A stretch of 6,558 nt of DNA, taken from Desulfobacterales bacterium. GTDB lineage: Bacteria > Desulfobacterota > Desulfobacteria > Desulfobacterales > C00003060. Numbering within the stretch: position 1 is the stretch's first letter; each line of letters starts with the position of its first letter. The stretch covers positions 1-6,558 of the forward strand of contig JAUWMM010000105.1 of the NCBI GenBank assembly GCA_030613145.1, given 5' to 3'. A program made the translations under genes and the position numbers. Shown here piece by piece: positions 1-6,405 of the stretch. The notes below the pieces were generated by a model. It did no database searches. It was not told where the DNA came from and worked only from the letters and a program-made list of their open reading frames with translations.

Positions 1-1
1 A

Positions 2-958
2 GGGATACCGGAAAACGCGTTCAAGGATAGTCAAATCCCAAATGAGGGCGTGGGGCTTGCCAGGGAAGAGTTTATCATCAATTCCCATATAGGGATACAT
101 CCTCTTGCACTCATACATTATGATGAGCTGAAGGAAAAGGCCCGGGATAATCCTGAAATTGCCGAGATCGTGAAGAAGATTGACGAGATGACTGCCACGC
201 ATCCTGACGACAAGCAAGAATTTTTTGTCAACAAGCTGGCAAGAGGGGTCGGCAGGATTGGAGCAGGCTTCTATCCGAAGGATGTCATAGTTCGCTTGTC
301 TGATTTCAAGACCAATGAATATGCAGAACTTGTGGGCGGCCATCTGTATGAGCCCACGGAGAGTAATCCGATGATAGGGTGGCGAGGAGCCTCACGGTAC
401 TACGACGAGAAATTCAAGCCGGCTTTTGAGTTGGAATGTAAGGCTATCTTGAAAGCAAGAAATGAGATGGGTCTTTCAAATATCAAAGTAATGATTCCTT
501 TTTGCCGCACGCCAGAAGAAGGACGACGTGTGATCGAGACTATGAAAGAATTTGGCCTTGTACAGGGTGAGAACGGCCTTGAGGTTTATGTGATGTGCGA
601 GATTCCGAGCAACGTGATAAGCGCGGATGCATTTGCGGACGTGTTCGACGGGTTTTCAATAGGCTCAAACGACCTGACCCAGTTGACACTTGGACTTGAT
701 AGAGACTCTGATCTTGTGGCCCACATTTTTGACGAACGGAATCAAGCGGTGAAGGACATGGTAAGGCAGGTTATCCAAGTGGCCCAAAGGCGGGGTAAGA
801 AGATAGGTATTTGCGGTCAGGCCCCGAGCGATTTTCCGGAATTTGCCACCTTCTTAGTTGAATGTGGCATAGATTCCATTAGCCTCATTCCGGACTCGGT
901 GATCAAGACCACGCTGGCAGTGGCAGAAAAGGAGAAGGAACTGGGTATAACACCGTAA
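2..958 (+). CDS. ppsA: Phosphoenolpyruvate synthase, C-terminal part (5' end outside window)
   Basis: This is the C-terminal PEP/pyruvate-binding TIM-barrel domain of PEP synthase, which makes phosphoenolpyruvate, AMP and phosphate from pyruvate and ATP in the cytoplasm for gluconeogenesis. The frame is open to the left edge, so the GTG at 50 is an internal Val codon: the residues before it read IPNEGVGLAREEF, a conserved stretch of the family. Of about 800 residues in a full protein, 318 are present. Numbered from the first codon here, visible motifs are the VRLSDFKTNEY substrate-binding strand (about 97-107), GWRGASRY (126-133), CEIPSN (199-204), SIGSNDLTQ (219-227) and ICGQ (270-273), whose Cys271 is the expected catalytic acid/base. 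The phosphohistidine and ATP-grasp domains lie outside the window. No frameshift is visible. The gene converges on the minus-strand operon, and no T-tailed hairpin follows its stop. Identity is near certain. Confidence 0.96.
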   Translation, partial: GIPENAFKDSQIPNEGVGLAREEFIINSHIGIHPLALIHYDELKEKARDNPEIAEIVKKIDEMTATHPDDKQEFFVNKLARGVGRIGAGFYPKDVIVRLSDFKTNEYAELVGGHLYEPTESNPMIGWRGASRYYDEKFKPAFELECKAILKARNEMGLSNIKVMIPFCRTPEEGRRVIETMKEFGLVQGENGLEVYVMCEIPSNVISADAFADVFDGFSIGSNDLTQLTLGLDRDSDLVAHIFDERNQAVKDMVRQVIQVAQRRGKKIGICGQAPSDFPEFATFLVECGIDSISLIPDSVIKTTLAVAEKEKELGITP

Positions 959-969
959 CCCGGATAAAC

Positions 970-1037
970 TGGAAATACGAAGCACGAAATCCTAAATCCG
1001 AAACAAATCCGAATATCAAATGTCCAAATGTTCGAAA
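970..1037. repeat. AT-rich intergenic repeat-like sequence
   Basis: This non-coding stretch just after the ppsA stop is built from short, imperfectly repeated words. AAATCC occurs at 987-992, 994-999 and 1005-1010, CAAATG occurs twice near 1017-1030, and CGAA-type words recur. The wording resembles short dispersed intergenic elements that I associate with deltaproteobacterial genomes; that link is recollection and not shown by this window. No gene, tRNA or T-tailed hairpin is seen here. Confidence 0.45.
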
Positions 1038-1071
1038 CTGTGGGTGCACCTTAAAGGCAGCCATCCTTAAC

Positions 1072-1112
1072 TTTAGGCATTTTAGGCACTTCGAACTATA
1101 GGCACTTCAAAG
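1072..1112. repeat. Short tandem repeat, TTTAGGCAY unit
   Basis: Two adjacent 9-bp units, TTTAGGCAT (1072-1080) and TTTAGGCAC (1081-1089), are followed by a third diverged copy, TATAGGCACTTC, starting at 1097. The second and third copies share AGGCACTTC. The array lies just beyond the stop codon of the TPR lipoprotein, in the gap between the convergent genes. It could mark replication slippage or belong to a dispersed element. It is not a terminator: it is not palindromic and has no T run. Confidence 0.55.
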
Positions 1113-1114
1113 GG

Positions 1115-2059
1115 TTAATCCCTGCAAGGGCTTTCATATAGTTTTCCCTGACGCCACCTGTCAATAAATGCCTCAGTGACTGAAATATCCATGCCCGCAT
1201 CTTGCGCAGCTTCTTTAAGGTGCTTCATGGTATCATGGACTTCTTTGACCTGGTCTATCAGGGCAAAGATCTTGATACTCCGTTTTAAGCATTTTACCGC
1301 CTTTTCGTCCTGGCCAAGCCTGGTATAAGCAAGGCCCATGTAAAGCAGATCGTCTGCCATACCCTTATAAAAACCAAGCTTACGGTCGATGAGTAGGGCC
1401 TTTTCAAAAGAGGCAATAGCATCGACCGGCCTTTCGGTCTTAAGCATCAGATTCCCAAAGGCAAAGCGCAAGGAAGCCATACCCACGGGGTCAAGGCTGT
1501 CAGCCGCCTGATCCAGGCAGTTGGCAAGCACTTCTTCTGCGGCCTCATATGACCCCTGTTTGGTCAAGAGAACCCCCTTGTTTTGGAGCACCGGGATCAG
1601 CAAGGCCTTGTTTCCCCTTGCCGGCAGCCCTTGGAGGGCGTCTTCGATGACCAGTTCCGCTTTGTCCAGCCTTCCCATATGGATCAAGGCGGCCGCCTTG
1701 TTTGAAAGGGCCTTTACAGCCCCTTTTTGATTATTCGAGTCTGAATAGATGCCGTGGGCTTCATCAAAGAACGAAATGGCCTCCTCATAGTTGCCTGTTA
1801 TCCTGTAAATGGTTCCAAGATTGTTCAGGCTCATGGCCACCCCATCCAACATATCAGATGCAGAGTAAAGCTCATAAGCCTTGAAGAAATATTCGAGTGA
1901 TTTTCTGTAACAGCCCCTCTCGTACCACGCAAGACCCTTTTGCATTTGCTTGCCACCTGCGCTCAGATGCAGGGGGACGTGTTTTTCAGGTTTGCCCGTT
2001 GCGCAGGCAAAAAGAAGGAGCGAAAGAACAACGATGACTAGCAGGCTCGGTTTTTTCAT
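1115..2059 (-). CDS. TPR-repeat outer-membrane-type lipoprotein
   Basis: This 314-residue protein starts with a lysine pair, a hydrophobic segment (5-18) and the lipobox LFAC, so Cys19 should be lipidated. Ala20 follows it, rather than the Asp that retains lipoproteins in the inner membrane of enterobacteria, so outer-membrane sorting is the default guess. The mature part is about six tetratricopeptide units (roughly 38-69, 75-108, 115-146, 154-187, 194-228 and 235-268). The unit at 78-108 (NNLGTIYRITGNYEEAISFF) and the one at 239-268 are the most canonical. The start codon overlaps the mlaD stop as ATGA, with AGGA about 8 nt upstream, so the two are probably translationally coupled. TPRs bind proteins, so a scaffold or outer-membrane partner of the MCE transporter is plausible. 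No sequence feature shows a lipid-binding or enzymatic function, and it is not recognisable as PqiC, LptE or MlaA. It is the last gene before the convergent ppsA. Confidence 0.88.
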   Translation of the reverse strand: MKKPSLLVIVVLSLLLFACATGKPEKHVPLHLSAGGKQMQKGLAWYERGCYRKSLEYFFKAYELYSASDMLDGVAMSLNNLGTIYRITGNYEEAISFFDEAHGIYSDSNNQKGAVKALSNKAAALIHMGRLDKAELVIEDALQGLPARGNKALLIPVLQNKGVLLTKQGSYEAAEEVLANCLDQAADSLDPVGMASLRFAFGNLMLKTERPVDAIASFEKALLIDRKLGFYKGMADDLLYMGLAYTRLGQDEKAVKCLKRSIKIFALIDQVKEVHDTMKHLKEAAQDAGMDISVTEAFIDRWRQGKLYESPCRD

Positions 2060-3012
2060 CTCCTCAATCCTGTATCGATATCTTCACCTTTGGGCTCAGG
2101 AGGAAGGTTACCCTTTATAAGAAAACTCTTCTGAGCAGATTGCACCACCTTATCGACCTCCTCTACACCGTCTCTTATCTCTTTTATGCCATGTTTCGTC
2201 AATTTTGTTATGGCTGGAACGTCTTGGCTTCCTTTCTCTATATTTGCCACAATCTGGTTGATCGTATTTACGCTGTCTCTTATGGCATCCACGATGTCCG
2301 GAGTCTTCGCAGTGGCCTGTTCCAGGTTTGTGAGGATTCTGCTCACGTGACTTAGTTGTTCGTATATATTTTGAAGCAATTGCTCAGAAGAAACAAGTTT
2401 TCCCACGGTGCCCTTTCCTTGTTTGATGTCACGGGTGACCGCTTCTATGTTCGCCATTGCTTCAGCCATGCTGTCAAGCGAAGCGAAAAACGGCCCTTCT
2501 GGGTCCCGCATATGCTCCACGATTTCCGAGATGGCCTGAAGGCTTTTTACAATCATCTTGGCGGTCTTTTCCACCTCAAACTCTGCCAAAACGTCATCCA
2601 AAGATTTTTTTGCCTGAGACGGAATGGTTGCCTTTTCAGCAAGGGGCAACGCCTCGGGTGATCCAGGTTTTATGGATACGTATTCAGATCCTATCAAGGT
2701 CGGGCTTTCAACGGTTGCCACTGAGTCCGTTTTTATTCGAGGCGCATAGTCTTTCAGAATAGCCAATTCTACCTTTACTTTGTCACCCTCAAGCTTGACG
2801 CTTTCCACTTTGCCTATATCAGCTTTGTAAAGCTTTACTTGCGCATCCTCGCTGAGGTTATATGCCTCATCAAATACGGTATAATAAGTAATGTATGCTT
2901 TGAACCAGTCTTTTCCTCTTCCAATCATTACAACAATACTCAATAGGAGTATCATCATGATGACCATAAAGGCTCCTACAATTTTTTCTCTTGTGTCAAA
3001 ACTTATTCTCAT
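2056..3012 (-). CDS. mlaD: MlaD-type MCE-domain protein (lipid transporter substrate-binding subunit)
   Basis: MCE proteins form hexameric rings on the periplasmic face of the inner membrane and carry phospholipids to or from the MlaE permease. This 318-residue protein has a single N-terminal membrane helix (about 11-30) and an MCE domain (about 38-116) with the family pattern LSEDAQVKLYKADIGKVESV (53-72) and a SPTLIGSEYVSI strand (103-114). A long, mostly helical C-terminal half (about 138-295) follows, with GKGTVGKL (199-206), a motif seen in larger bacterial MlaD-like proteins, and a basic tail with SFLIKGNLPP (296-305). It is longer than E. coli MlaD (about 180 residues) because of this helical extension, which could form a tube or contact the lipoprotein. 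A purine-rich stretch (GAGAAGAAAG) precedes the ATG. It lies 117 bp after the ATPase-like gene and overlaps the TPR lipoprotein by 4 bp. The direction of lipid transport cannot be read from the sequence. Confidence 0.92.
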   Translation of the reverse strand: MRISFDTREKIVGAFMVIMMILLLSIVVMIGRGKDWFKAYITYYTVFDEAYNLSEDAQVKLYKADIGKVESVKLEGDKVKVELAILKDYAPRIKTDSVATVESPTLIGSEYVSIKPGSPEALPLAEKATIPSQAKKSLDDVLAEFEVEKTAKMIVKSLQAISEIVEHMRDPEGPFFASLDSMAEAMANIEAVTRDIKQGKGTVGKLVSSEQLLQNIYEQLSHVSRILTNLEQATAKTPDIVDAIRDSVNTINQIVANIEKGSQDVPAITKLTKHGIKEIRDGVEEVDKVVQSAQKSFLIKGNLPPEPKGEDIDTGLRR

Positions 3013-3129
3013 TACTTTCTTCTCTGACCCGTTCTTACTCCAAAGTACAGTAATTTCCGTTTTTTCCTAAGGCATAGCATAAGCTACGTTTACCAAAACG
3101 ATACTGCATCCGGCAGGTTATGCTTCCCT

Positions 3130-3777
3130 TTATATCAATATTTGCCCGTCGGAAAATTCCTTTTTGAATGCTTCATCAGTGGAAAAAAATACAAAGGCAA
3201 CATTCTTCTTCATCACATTCCTTAGAACCGCTTTCAGGATCTCAAAGCTCTTTGTCCTGAGAAAATCTCTTGGCCTTTCAGCTATAAGAATTTCAGGATT
3301 CTTCGAAAGCTCTCGTACAATAAGAAAGAGTCTATTTTCCTCGTGATCAAGTTCGGGAGGTTTGAAATCAAGCCCTTTTTCCAGCTCAAAGACCTTGCAG
3401 AGCTCGATGGCCTGATCGGACATCGGAATGGAAGTTGAATTTTCAAAGTAGTATCTCATCAGCATCAGATTGTCGCGCATAGAACGGTTGGTTATCAGGG
3501 TCGCATCTGGTGCAATATAGCCGACCTTTTTCTTGTAGGCAAGGAGACTTCTGTAGTCTGAGAAATCAAGTTCCTTTCCTTTGTAAAAGAACTGGCCACT
3601 CTTGGGAGGATCAAGGGTTGCCAAACCCCGTAGAAGGAGATGGGCATCATCAGGTGAATCTGTTCTAATTGAAAATGCTTCGCCCTTTGACAAAGCGAGA
3701 TTGATATTTTTCAATCCGTTTCCATCGCCAAATGGTTCGAGCGTATAATCGGAGAGCCTGACTAGTTCTGAGGCCAT
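3130..3777 (-). CDS. Degenerate MlaF-like ABC ATPase subunit (predicted pseudo-ATPase)
   Basis: This intact 215-residue protein keeps the backbone pattern of an ABC nucleotide-binding domain but has lost its catalytic residues. Fold landmarks are LKNINLALSKGEAFSI (22-37), SGQFFYKGKEL (60-70), KKVGYIAPDATLI (83-95) and SKNPEILIAERP (158-169). By alignment from memory to MlaF, Walker A GxSGxGKST is replaced by R38-TDSPDDA-H46 (Lys to Asp44), the Q-loop Gln by Pro90, LSGGQ by LDHEE (143-147), Walker B Asp by Glu167, the catalytic Glu by Arg168, and the H-loop His by Thr200. It ends soon after the H-loop, so it is shorter than MlaF (about 270). There is no stop or frameshift, and composition looks normal, so it seems to be maintained under selection. 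It occupies the mlaF position between permease and MCE protein. No good Shine-Dalgarno sequence precedes the ATG, but an in-frame TAA lies about 30 nt upstream, leaving no better start. It may be a structural partner of the permease or half of a heterodimer with an active ATPase encoded elsewhere. ATPase ancestry is confident; the specific role is not. Confidence 0.82.
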   Translation of the reverse strand: MASELVRLSDYTLEPFGDGNGLKNINLALSKGEAFSIRTDSPDDAHLLLRGLATLDPPKSGQFFYKGKELDFSDYRSLLAYKKKVGYIAPDATLITNRSMRDNLMLMRYYFENSTSIPMSDQAIELCKVFELEKGLDFKPPELDHEENRLFLIVRELSKNPEILIAERPRDFLRTKSFEILKAVLRNVMKKNVAFVFFSTDEAFKKEFSDGQILI

Positions 3778-3879
3778 GGTAGTAACGTCTTTGGGTTTTT
3801 ATGGTTCCTTAAAATCATAAGCGATTTAATGAGAGAATATACGCGCCTTTCCATTGGGGTGAGACACAAAGTTCACTCA

Positions 3880-4085
3880 CCTTCGCCAGGAGGCCGAAGT
3901 AGCCACATGACTACGAGCCGACTTTGCGCACCGTCGCCATAGCGGCTTTGGCGCGTCGGTGACCAAAGCACTGGCTGCGAGCCGACTTCGCCATAGTAGC
4001 CTCGGCTACGACGGCTGAACGGCTGAACGGCTGAACGACTGAAATGGCGTGGTGACCCGCCATAGCTTCGGCGAGTTCCGCCGTC
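3880..4085. repeat. GC-rich mosaic of palindromic and direct repeats
   Basis: CGCCATAG occurs three times (3935-3942, 3989-3996, 4058-4065), and CGAGCCGACTT twice (3914-3924, 3978-3988). Hairpin potential is high. CACCG (3929-3933) pairs with CGGTG (3957-3961) around an inner CGCCA/TGGCG stem (3935-3939 with 3949-3953). GTAGCC pairs with GGCTAC (3996-4001 with 4004-4009). GCC pairs with GGC around 4059-4072. The block is more GC-rich than both flanks. This looks like a nested set of interspersed palindromic elements, comparable in style to REP/BIME sequences, although no known family can be assigned from this window alone. In RNA it could stabilise or attenuate the operon message. Confidence 0.65.
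4013..4044. repeat. 8-bp tandem repeat (GGCTGAAC)
   Basis: Three perfect copies of GGCTGAAC (4013-4020, 4021-4028, 4029-4036) are followed by a degenerate fourth, GACTGAAA (4037-4044). The array sits within the palindromic mosaic between the permease and the ATPase-like gene. A unit length of 8 is not a multiple of 3, which argues against a coding origin. Copy number may vary between strains through replication slippage. Confidence 0.85.
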
Positions 4086-4133
4086 CTGAAACAAAATTAA
4101 GGAGGCCTTGTGCGGAAGCCCGAGGAGGCTTCA

Positions 4134-4925
4134 CTATAGATAAAAGATGACCGAGATAATAATATTTATAAACATGCAATAAAGAAGACATTCAATAGCT
4201 GCTTTGGAGGTTTCCGACGGGATTTGAGTTATGGCCTTCTTTACTCGAAATCCCCGGTAAAGGGACGTCACAGTGATAGTGAATCCGAAGAATATGGCCT
4301 TTACAATGCCAACGGTAATGTCAACTCCAGATATTGCCTTGCATGTTTTTTCGAGAAAATCTCCCACTGCAACATCGGTGATAGTCCAGGCAACAACATA
4401 TCCGCCAAGTATGGCAACAAGATCAAAGATAAAAAAAAGACAGAATATGGCTACAGTAATACCGATAAGTCTTGGAAGACACAATAGATGAAGGGGGTCA
4501 ATGCCCTGCATCTCAATCGCGTCCAGCTCCCCCAGGACCGACATATAGCTTGCCTCTATGGTAACTGCAACAGCCGAGCGCAGAATAACGATCAGTGCAG
4601 TAAACAGGGGCCCCAATTCCCGAATGATCAGGATGACGATGAACTCGGCAACTATGTTTCTGCCCTCCTCAAGCGTTCCAAACTGCTTGGTGAGCTGTAT
4701 GACGATCGTGCTACCTGTAATCAATGCGATAAATAGCACAACGGGCAGGGCCTGCATAGCTGTGAAGTATATCTGCTCACAGGTGAATCCTAAGACAATC
4801 CTTTGGCCGGTTCTATGTCGTCTCAGGAGGACGCTGGCAATCCGGTTGGTAAACGCGAAGAGATCGAGCAAGTGGTTGACGCTGTTGAGCGTACGCCTTC
4901 CGATAGCTTGAACCAAGCTGCTCAT
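4134..4925 (-). CDS. mlaE: MlaE-type ABC transporter permease (divergent)
   Basis: This 263-residue integral inner-membrane protein matches the MlaE permease family, which dimerises beneath the MCE ring and moves phospholipids. Length and layout are typical: an N-terminal amphipathic region (1-50), then hydrophobic segments near 54-76, 92-120, 150-180, 205-225 and 242-261. Family landmarks are IIRELGPLFTALIV (100-113), the following R116, the conserved Glu124, and the LDAIEMQGIDPL segment (134-145). Unusually, the family's AGRxGxAIxAELGxM stretch reads ILRSAVAVTIEASYM here (114-128), with its glycines lost, and the C-terminal GVGxATT-type segment is QIPSETS (234-240). The ATG lacks a clear Shine-Dalgarno sequence, but no other in-frame start lies nearby and the N-terminus fits the family. 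It lies 183 bp downstream of ahcY and 356 bp upstream of the ATPase-like gene. The family call is strong; transport activity is inferred. Confidence 0.9.
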   Translation of the reverse strand: MSSLVQAIGRRTLNSVNHLLDLFAFTNRIASVLLRRHRTGQRIVLGFTCEQIYFTAMQALPVVLFIALITGSTIVIQLTKQFGTLEEGRNIVAEFIVILIIRELGPLFTALIVILRSAVAVTIEASYMSVLGELDAIEMQGIDPLHLLCLPRLIGITVAIFCLFFIFDLVAILGGYVVAWTITDVAVGDFLEKTCKAISGVDITVGIVKAIFFGFTITVTSLYRGFRVKKAITQIPSETSKAAIECLLYCMFINIIISVIFYL

Positions 4926-5005
4926 ATCGTTATGTGGTCGTTTAGAAAAAGACTTTAGTGCTATTGCGCCGCGAGGGTTAGAAAATTCGTGAATGACTAA
5001 TTGGG

Positions 5006-5095
5006 AAATTAAGGAATTAGGGAATTGAGGAATTGAAGGAAGACATCCTTATTTAATTTAATTGCTAAATTCCCCAATTCGTAATTCCTAAATTT
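5006..5095. repeat. Imperfect inverted repeat, AT-rich, about 28-bp arms
   Basis: The left arm (5006-5034) and the reverse complement of the right arm (5068-5095) match at nearly every position with one indel; both carry AGGAATTA followed by GAATTGRGGAATT. The loop is about 33 nt. The left arm is itself a tandem of 8-bp units ending in GGAATT (5011-5018, 5019-5026, 5027-5034). The repeat lies 14 bp beyond the ahcY stop and upstream of mlaE. In RNA it would form a long AU-rich stem, but no U run follows on the minus strand, so it is not a standard intrinsic terminator. It may be a small dispersed non-autonomous element or an mRNA-stabilising structure. Confidence 0.75.
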
Positions 5096-5108
5096 CGGCT
5101 TGTCCGGG

Positions 5109-6365
5109 TCAGGTCCCCATGTCCCATGAGGCCAGATATTTTCTCTGCTCACTAGTGAGGGTGTCAATGGCAATGCCCATTGATGCTAATTTTCCCTTGG
5201 CTATCATTTTATCGATCACCTCAGGTACCGGATACACTTCAACAGGAAGCGTTTTTTTCCTGTTTACCATGTACTCGATGGAAAGGGCCTGGTTCGCAAA
5301 GCTCATATCCATGACGCTGGAAGGATGTCCCTCTGCTGCCGCAAGGTTTATAAGGCGGCCGTCTCCAAGCACATTGATCCTCTTGCCGTTTTTCAAGACA
5401 TATTCCATTGTGTAGGGCCGAATTTGTTGTTTTCTTTGGGCCATGCTCTCGAGTCCAGGCAGGTCAAGTTCTACATTGAAGTGCCCAGAGTTACAAACGA
5501 TTGCGCCATCTTTCATGATCTTGAAATGTGTTTTGCTGATTACATTTACATCACCGGTCAAGGTACAGAATATGTCACCGACTTTGGCGGCCTCTTTGAC
5601 AGGCATGACCGAATAACCGTCCATGACCGCCTCAAGGGCCCGTAATGGATCGACCTCAGTCACAATAACATTAGCACCCATTCCTCGAGCGCGCGTGGCC
5701 ACACCCCGGCCGCACCAGCCGTAGCCACAAACAACAAATCTGGAGCCGGCAAGGAGGCGATTCGTCGCCCGGATAATGCCATCTATGGTACTTTGCCCGG
5801 TTCCGTATCGGTTGTCAAAAAGGTGCTTGGTGTTGGCGTCGTTTACTGAGATTATGGGGTATTTAAGCACGCCTGCAGCAGCCATACTTCTGAGACGGAT
5901 AATCCCCGTGGTGGTCTCTTCGGTACCGCCCCGCACAAATTCCAAGAATTTTTTCCTTTTTGAGTGAAGTATGGAGACCAGGTCAGCTCCGTCATCCATA
6001 GTGTACATAGGCTTGAGGTCAATCACTGCATTAATATGATCATAATAGGTCTTGTTGTTTTCACCTTTAATGGCAAAGACGGGAATTCTGTCATGCTTTA
6101 CTATCGAAGCAGCGACATCATCTTGTGTGCTAAGCGGATTAGAGGCACATACCCTCACTTTGGCACCACCGGCTTTAAGCGTCTGCATGAGTGCAGCCGT
6201 CTCTGTGGTTACATGAAGACAGGCCCCCAGACGGATCCCTTTTAAAGGCTTATCCCTTAAAAACCTGTCACTGATTCGCTCTAAGACCGGCATGTTTTGC
6301 TTGGCCCATTCAATACGAAGTTTGCCCTCTTTTGCCAGTTTTACGTCCTTGATGTCATATTCCAT
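5109..6365 (-). CDS. ahcY: Adenosylhomocysteinase (S-adenosylhomocysteine hydrolase)
   Basis: This NAD-dependent cytoplasmic enzyme hydrolyses S-adenosylhomocysteine to adenosine and homocysteine, relieving product inhibition of methyltransferases and closing the methyl cycle. The start at 6365 (418 residues, [11 protein letters not shown]) is chosen over the ATG at 6407: AGGAAGG lies 5 nt upstream of it, family N-termini begin here, and the longer start sits inside the predicted -10 box. Motifs in 418-residue numbering are HVTTETAAL (51-59), DDG (124-126), EETTTG (149-154) with catalytic Glu150, Lys180 and DNRYG (184-188) for substrate and NAD contacts, the Rossmann motif GYGWCGRG (214-221), [11 protein letters not shown], and [16 protein letters not shown]. 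It has the short form typical of many bacteria and archaea, without the roughly 40-residue insertion found in others, and with a shortened C-terminus ending [10 protein letters not shown] in place of the KPDHYRY-type tail. Intact and ordinary in composition. Confidence 0.97.
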   Translation of the reverse strand: MEYDIKDVKLAKEGKLRIEWAKQNMPVLERISDRFLRDKPLKGIRLGACLHVTTETAALMQTLKAGGAKVRVCASNPLSTQDDVAASIVKHDRIPVFAIKGENNKTYYDHINAVIDLKPMYTMDDGADLVSILHSKRKKFLEFVRGGTEETTTGIIRLRSMAAAGVLKYPIISVNDANTKHLFDNRYGTGQSTIDGIIRATNRLLAGSRFVVCGYGWCGRGVATRARGMGANVIVTEVDPLRALEAVMDGYSVMPVKEAAKVGDIFCTLTGDVNVISKTHFKIMKDGAIVCNSGHFNVELDLPGLESMAQRKQQIRPYTMEYVLKNGKRINVLGDGRLINLAAAEGHPSSVMDMSFANQALSIEYMVNRKKTLPVEVYPVPEVIDKMIAKGKLASMGIAIDTLTSEQRKYLASWDMGT

Positions 6366-6370
6366 TCTAA

Positions 6371-6377
6371 CCTTCCT
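6371..6377 (-). promoter_or_regulatory. Ribosome binding site deciding the ahcY start
   Basis: On the minus strand AGGAAGG is followed by 5 nt (TTAGA) and then the ATG at 6365. No comparable purine tract precedes the in-frame ATG at 6407, so this site fixes the 418-residue start. Confidence 0.85.
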
Positions 6378-6405
6378 TTCTATTTTCTTATTGGTCATTA
6401 CTGTC

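Larger units (their letters stand above)
3778..4133. other. 356-bp gap inside the lipid-transport operon
   Basis: No gene is supported in this stretch. The part next to the ATPase-like gene (3778-3850) is AT-rich. It contains a TATGAT hexamer on the minus strand (3814-3819) that could be a -10 element, but no convincing -35 lies 17 bp from it, so I do not call a promoter. The middle (about 3880-4085) is the GC-rich palindromic repeat mosaic listed separately. The remainder, up to the permease stop, is unremarkable. Short minus-strand open frames here read as low-complexity repeat translation (for example a repeated SRSAVQPF) and are judged non-coding. So large a gap within an otherwise ordered operon raises the question of whether one transcript spans it. 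Confidence 0.6.

Noticed and set aside
50..958. A complete 302-residue gene starting at the GTG at 50
   Set aside because: The frame stays open to the window edge and the upstream residues match the PEP synthase family, so the gene is a 5'-truncated fragment by window position and not a short gene.
3035..3109. A 24-codon minus-strand open frame between the ATPase-like gene and mlaD
   Set aside because: It has no Shine-Dalgarno sequence before its ATG, no recognisable composition, and is within the length expected by chance in a 117-bp gap.
3814..3842. A possible internal promoter for the ATPase-like gene (TATGAT as -10)
   Set aside because: The hexamer 17 bp upstream is GTATAT, a poor -35, and there is no extended -10 TG. 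The evidence is too weak to annotate.
4013..4044. GGCTGAAC array considered as a CRISPR-like array
   Set aside because: The units are 8 bp and directly abutting, with no spacers and no cas genes nearby.
3873..4191. Two short minus-strand open frames (73 and 61 residues) in the gap between the permease and the ATPase-like gene
   Set aside because: Their translations are low-complexity products of the GC-rich repeats (SRSAVQPF repeated). One overlaps the permease 3' end in another frame, and neither has a plausible ribosome binding site.
5006..5095. Inverted repeat read as an intrinsic terminator of ahcY
   Set aside because: The stem is AT-rich, the loop is about 33 nt, and no U run follows on the minus strand, so it does not meet the usual criteria.
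6366..6399. An S-adenosylhomocysteine riboswitch in the ahcY leader
   Set aside because: The predicted leader is only about 34 nt and contains no visible structured element.
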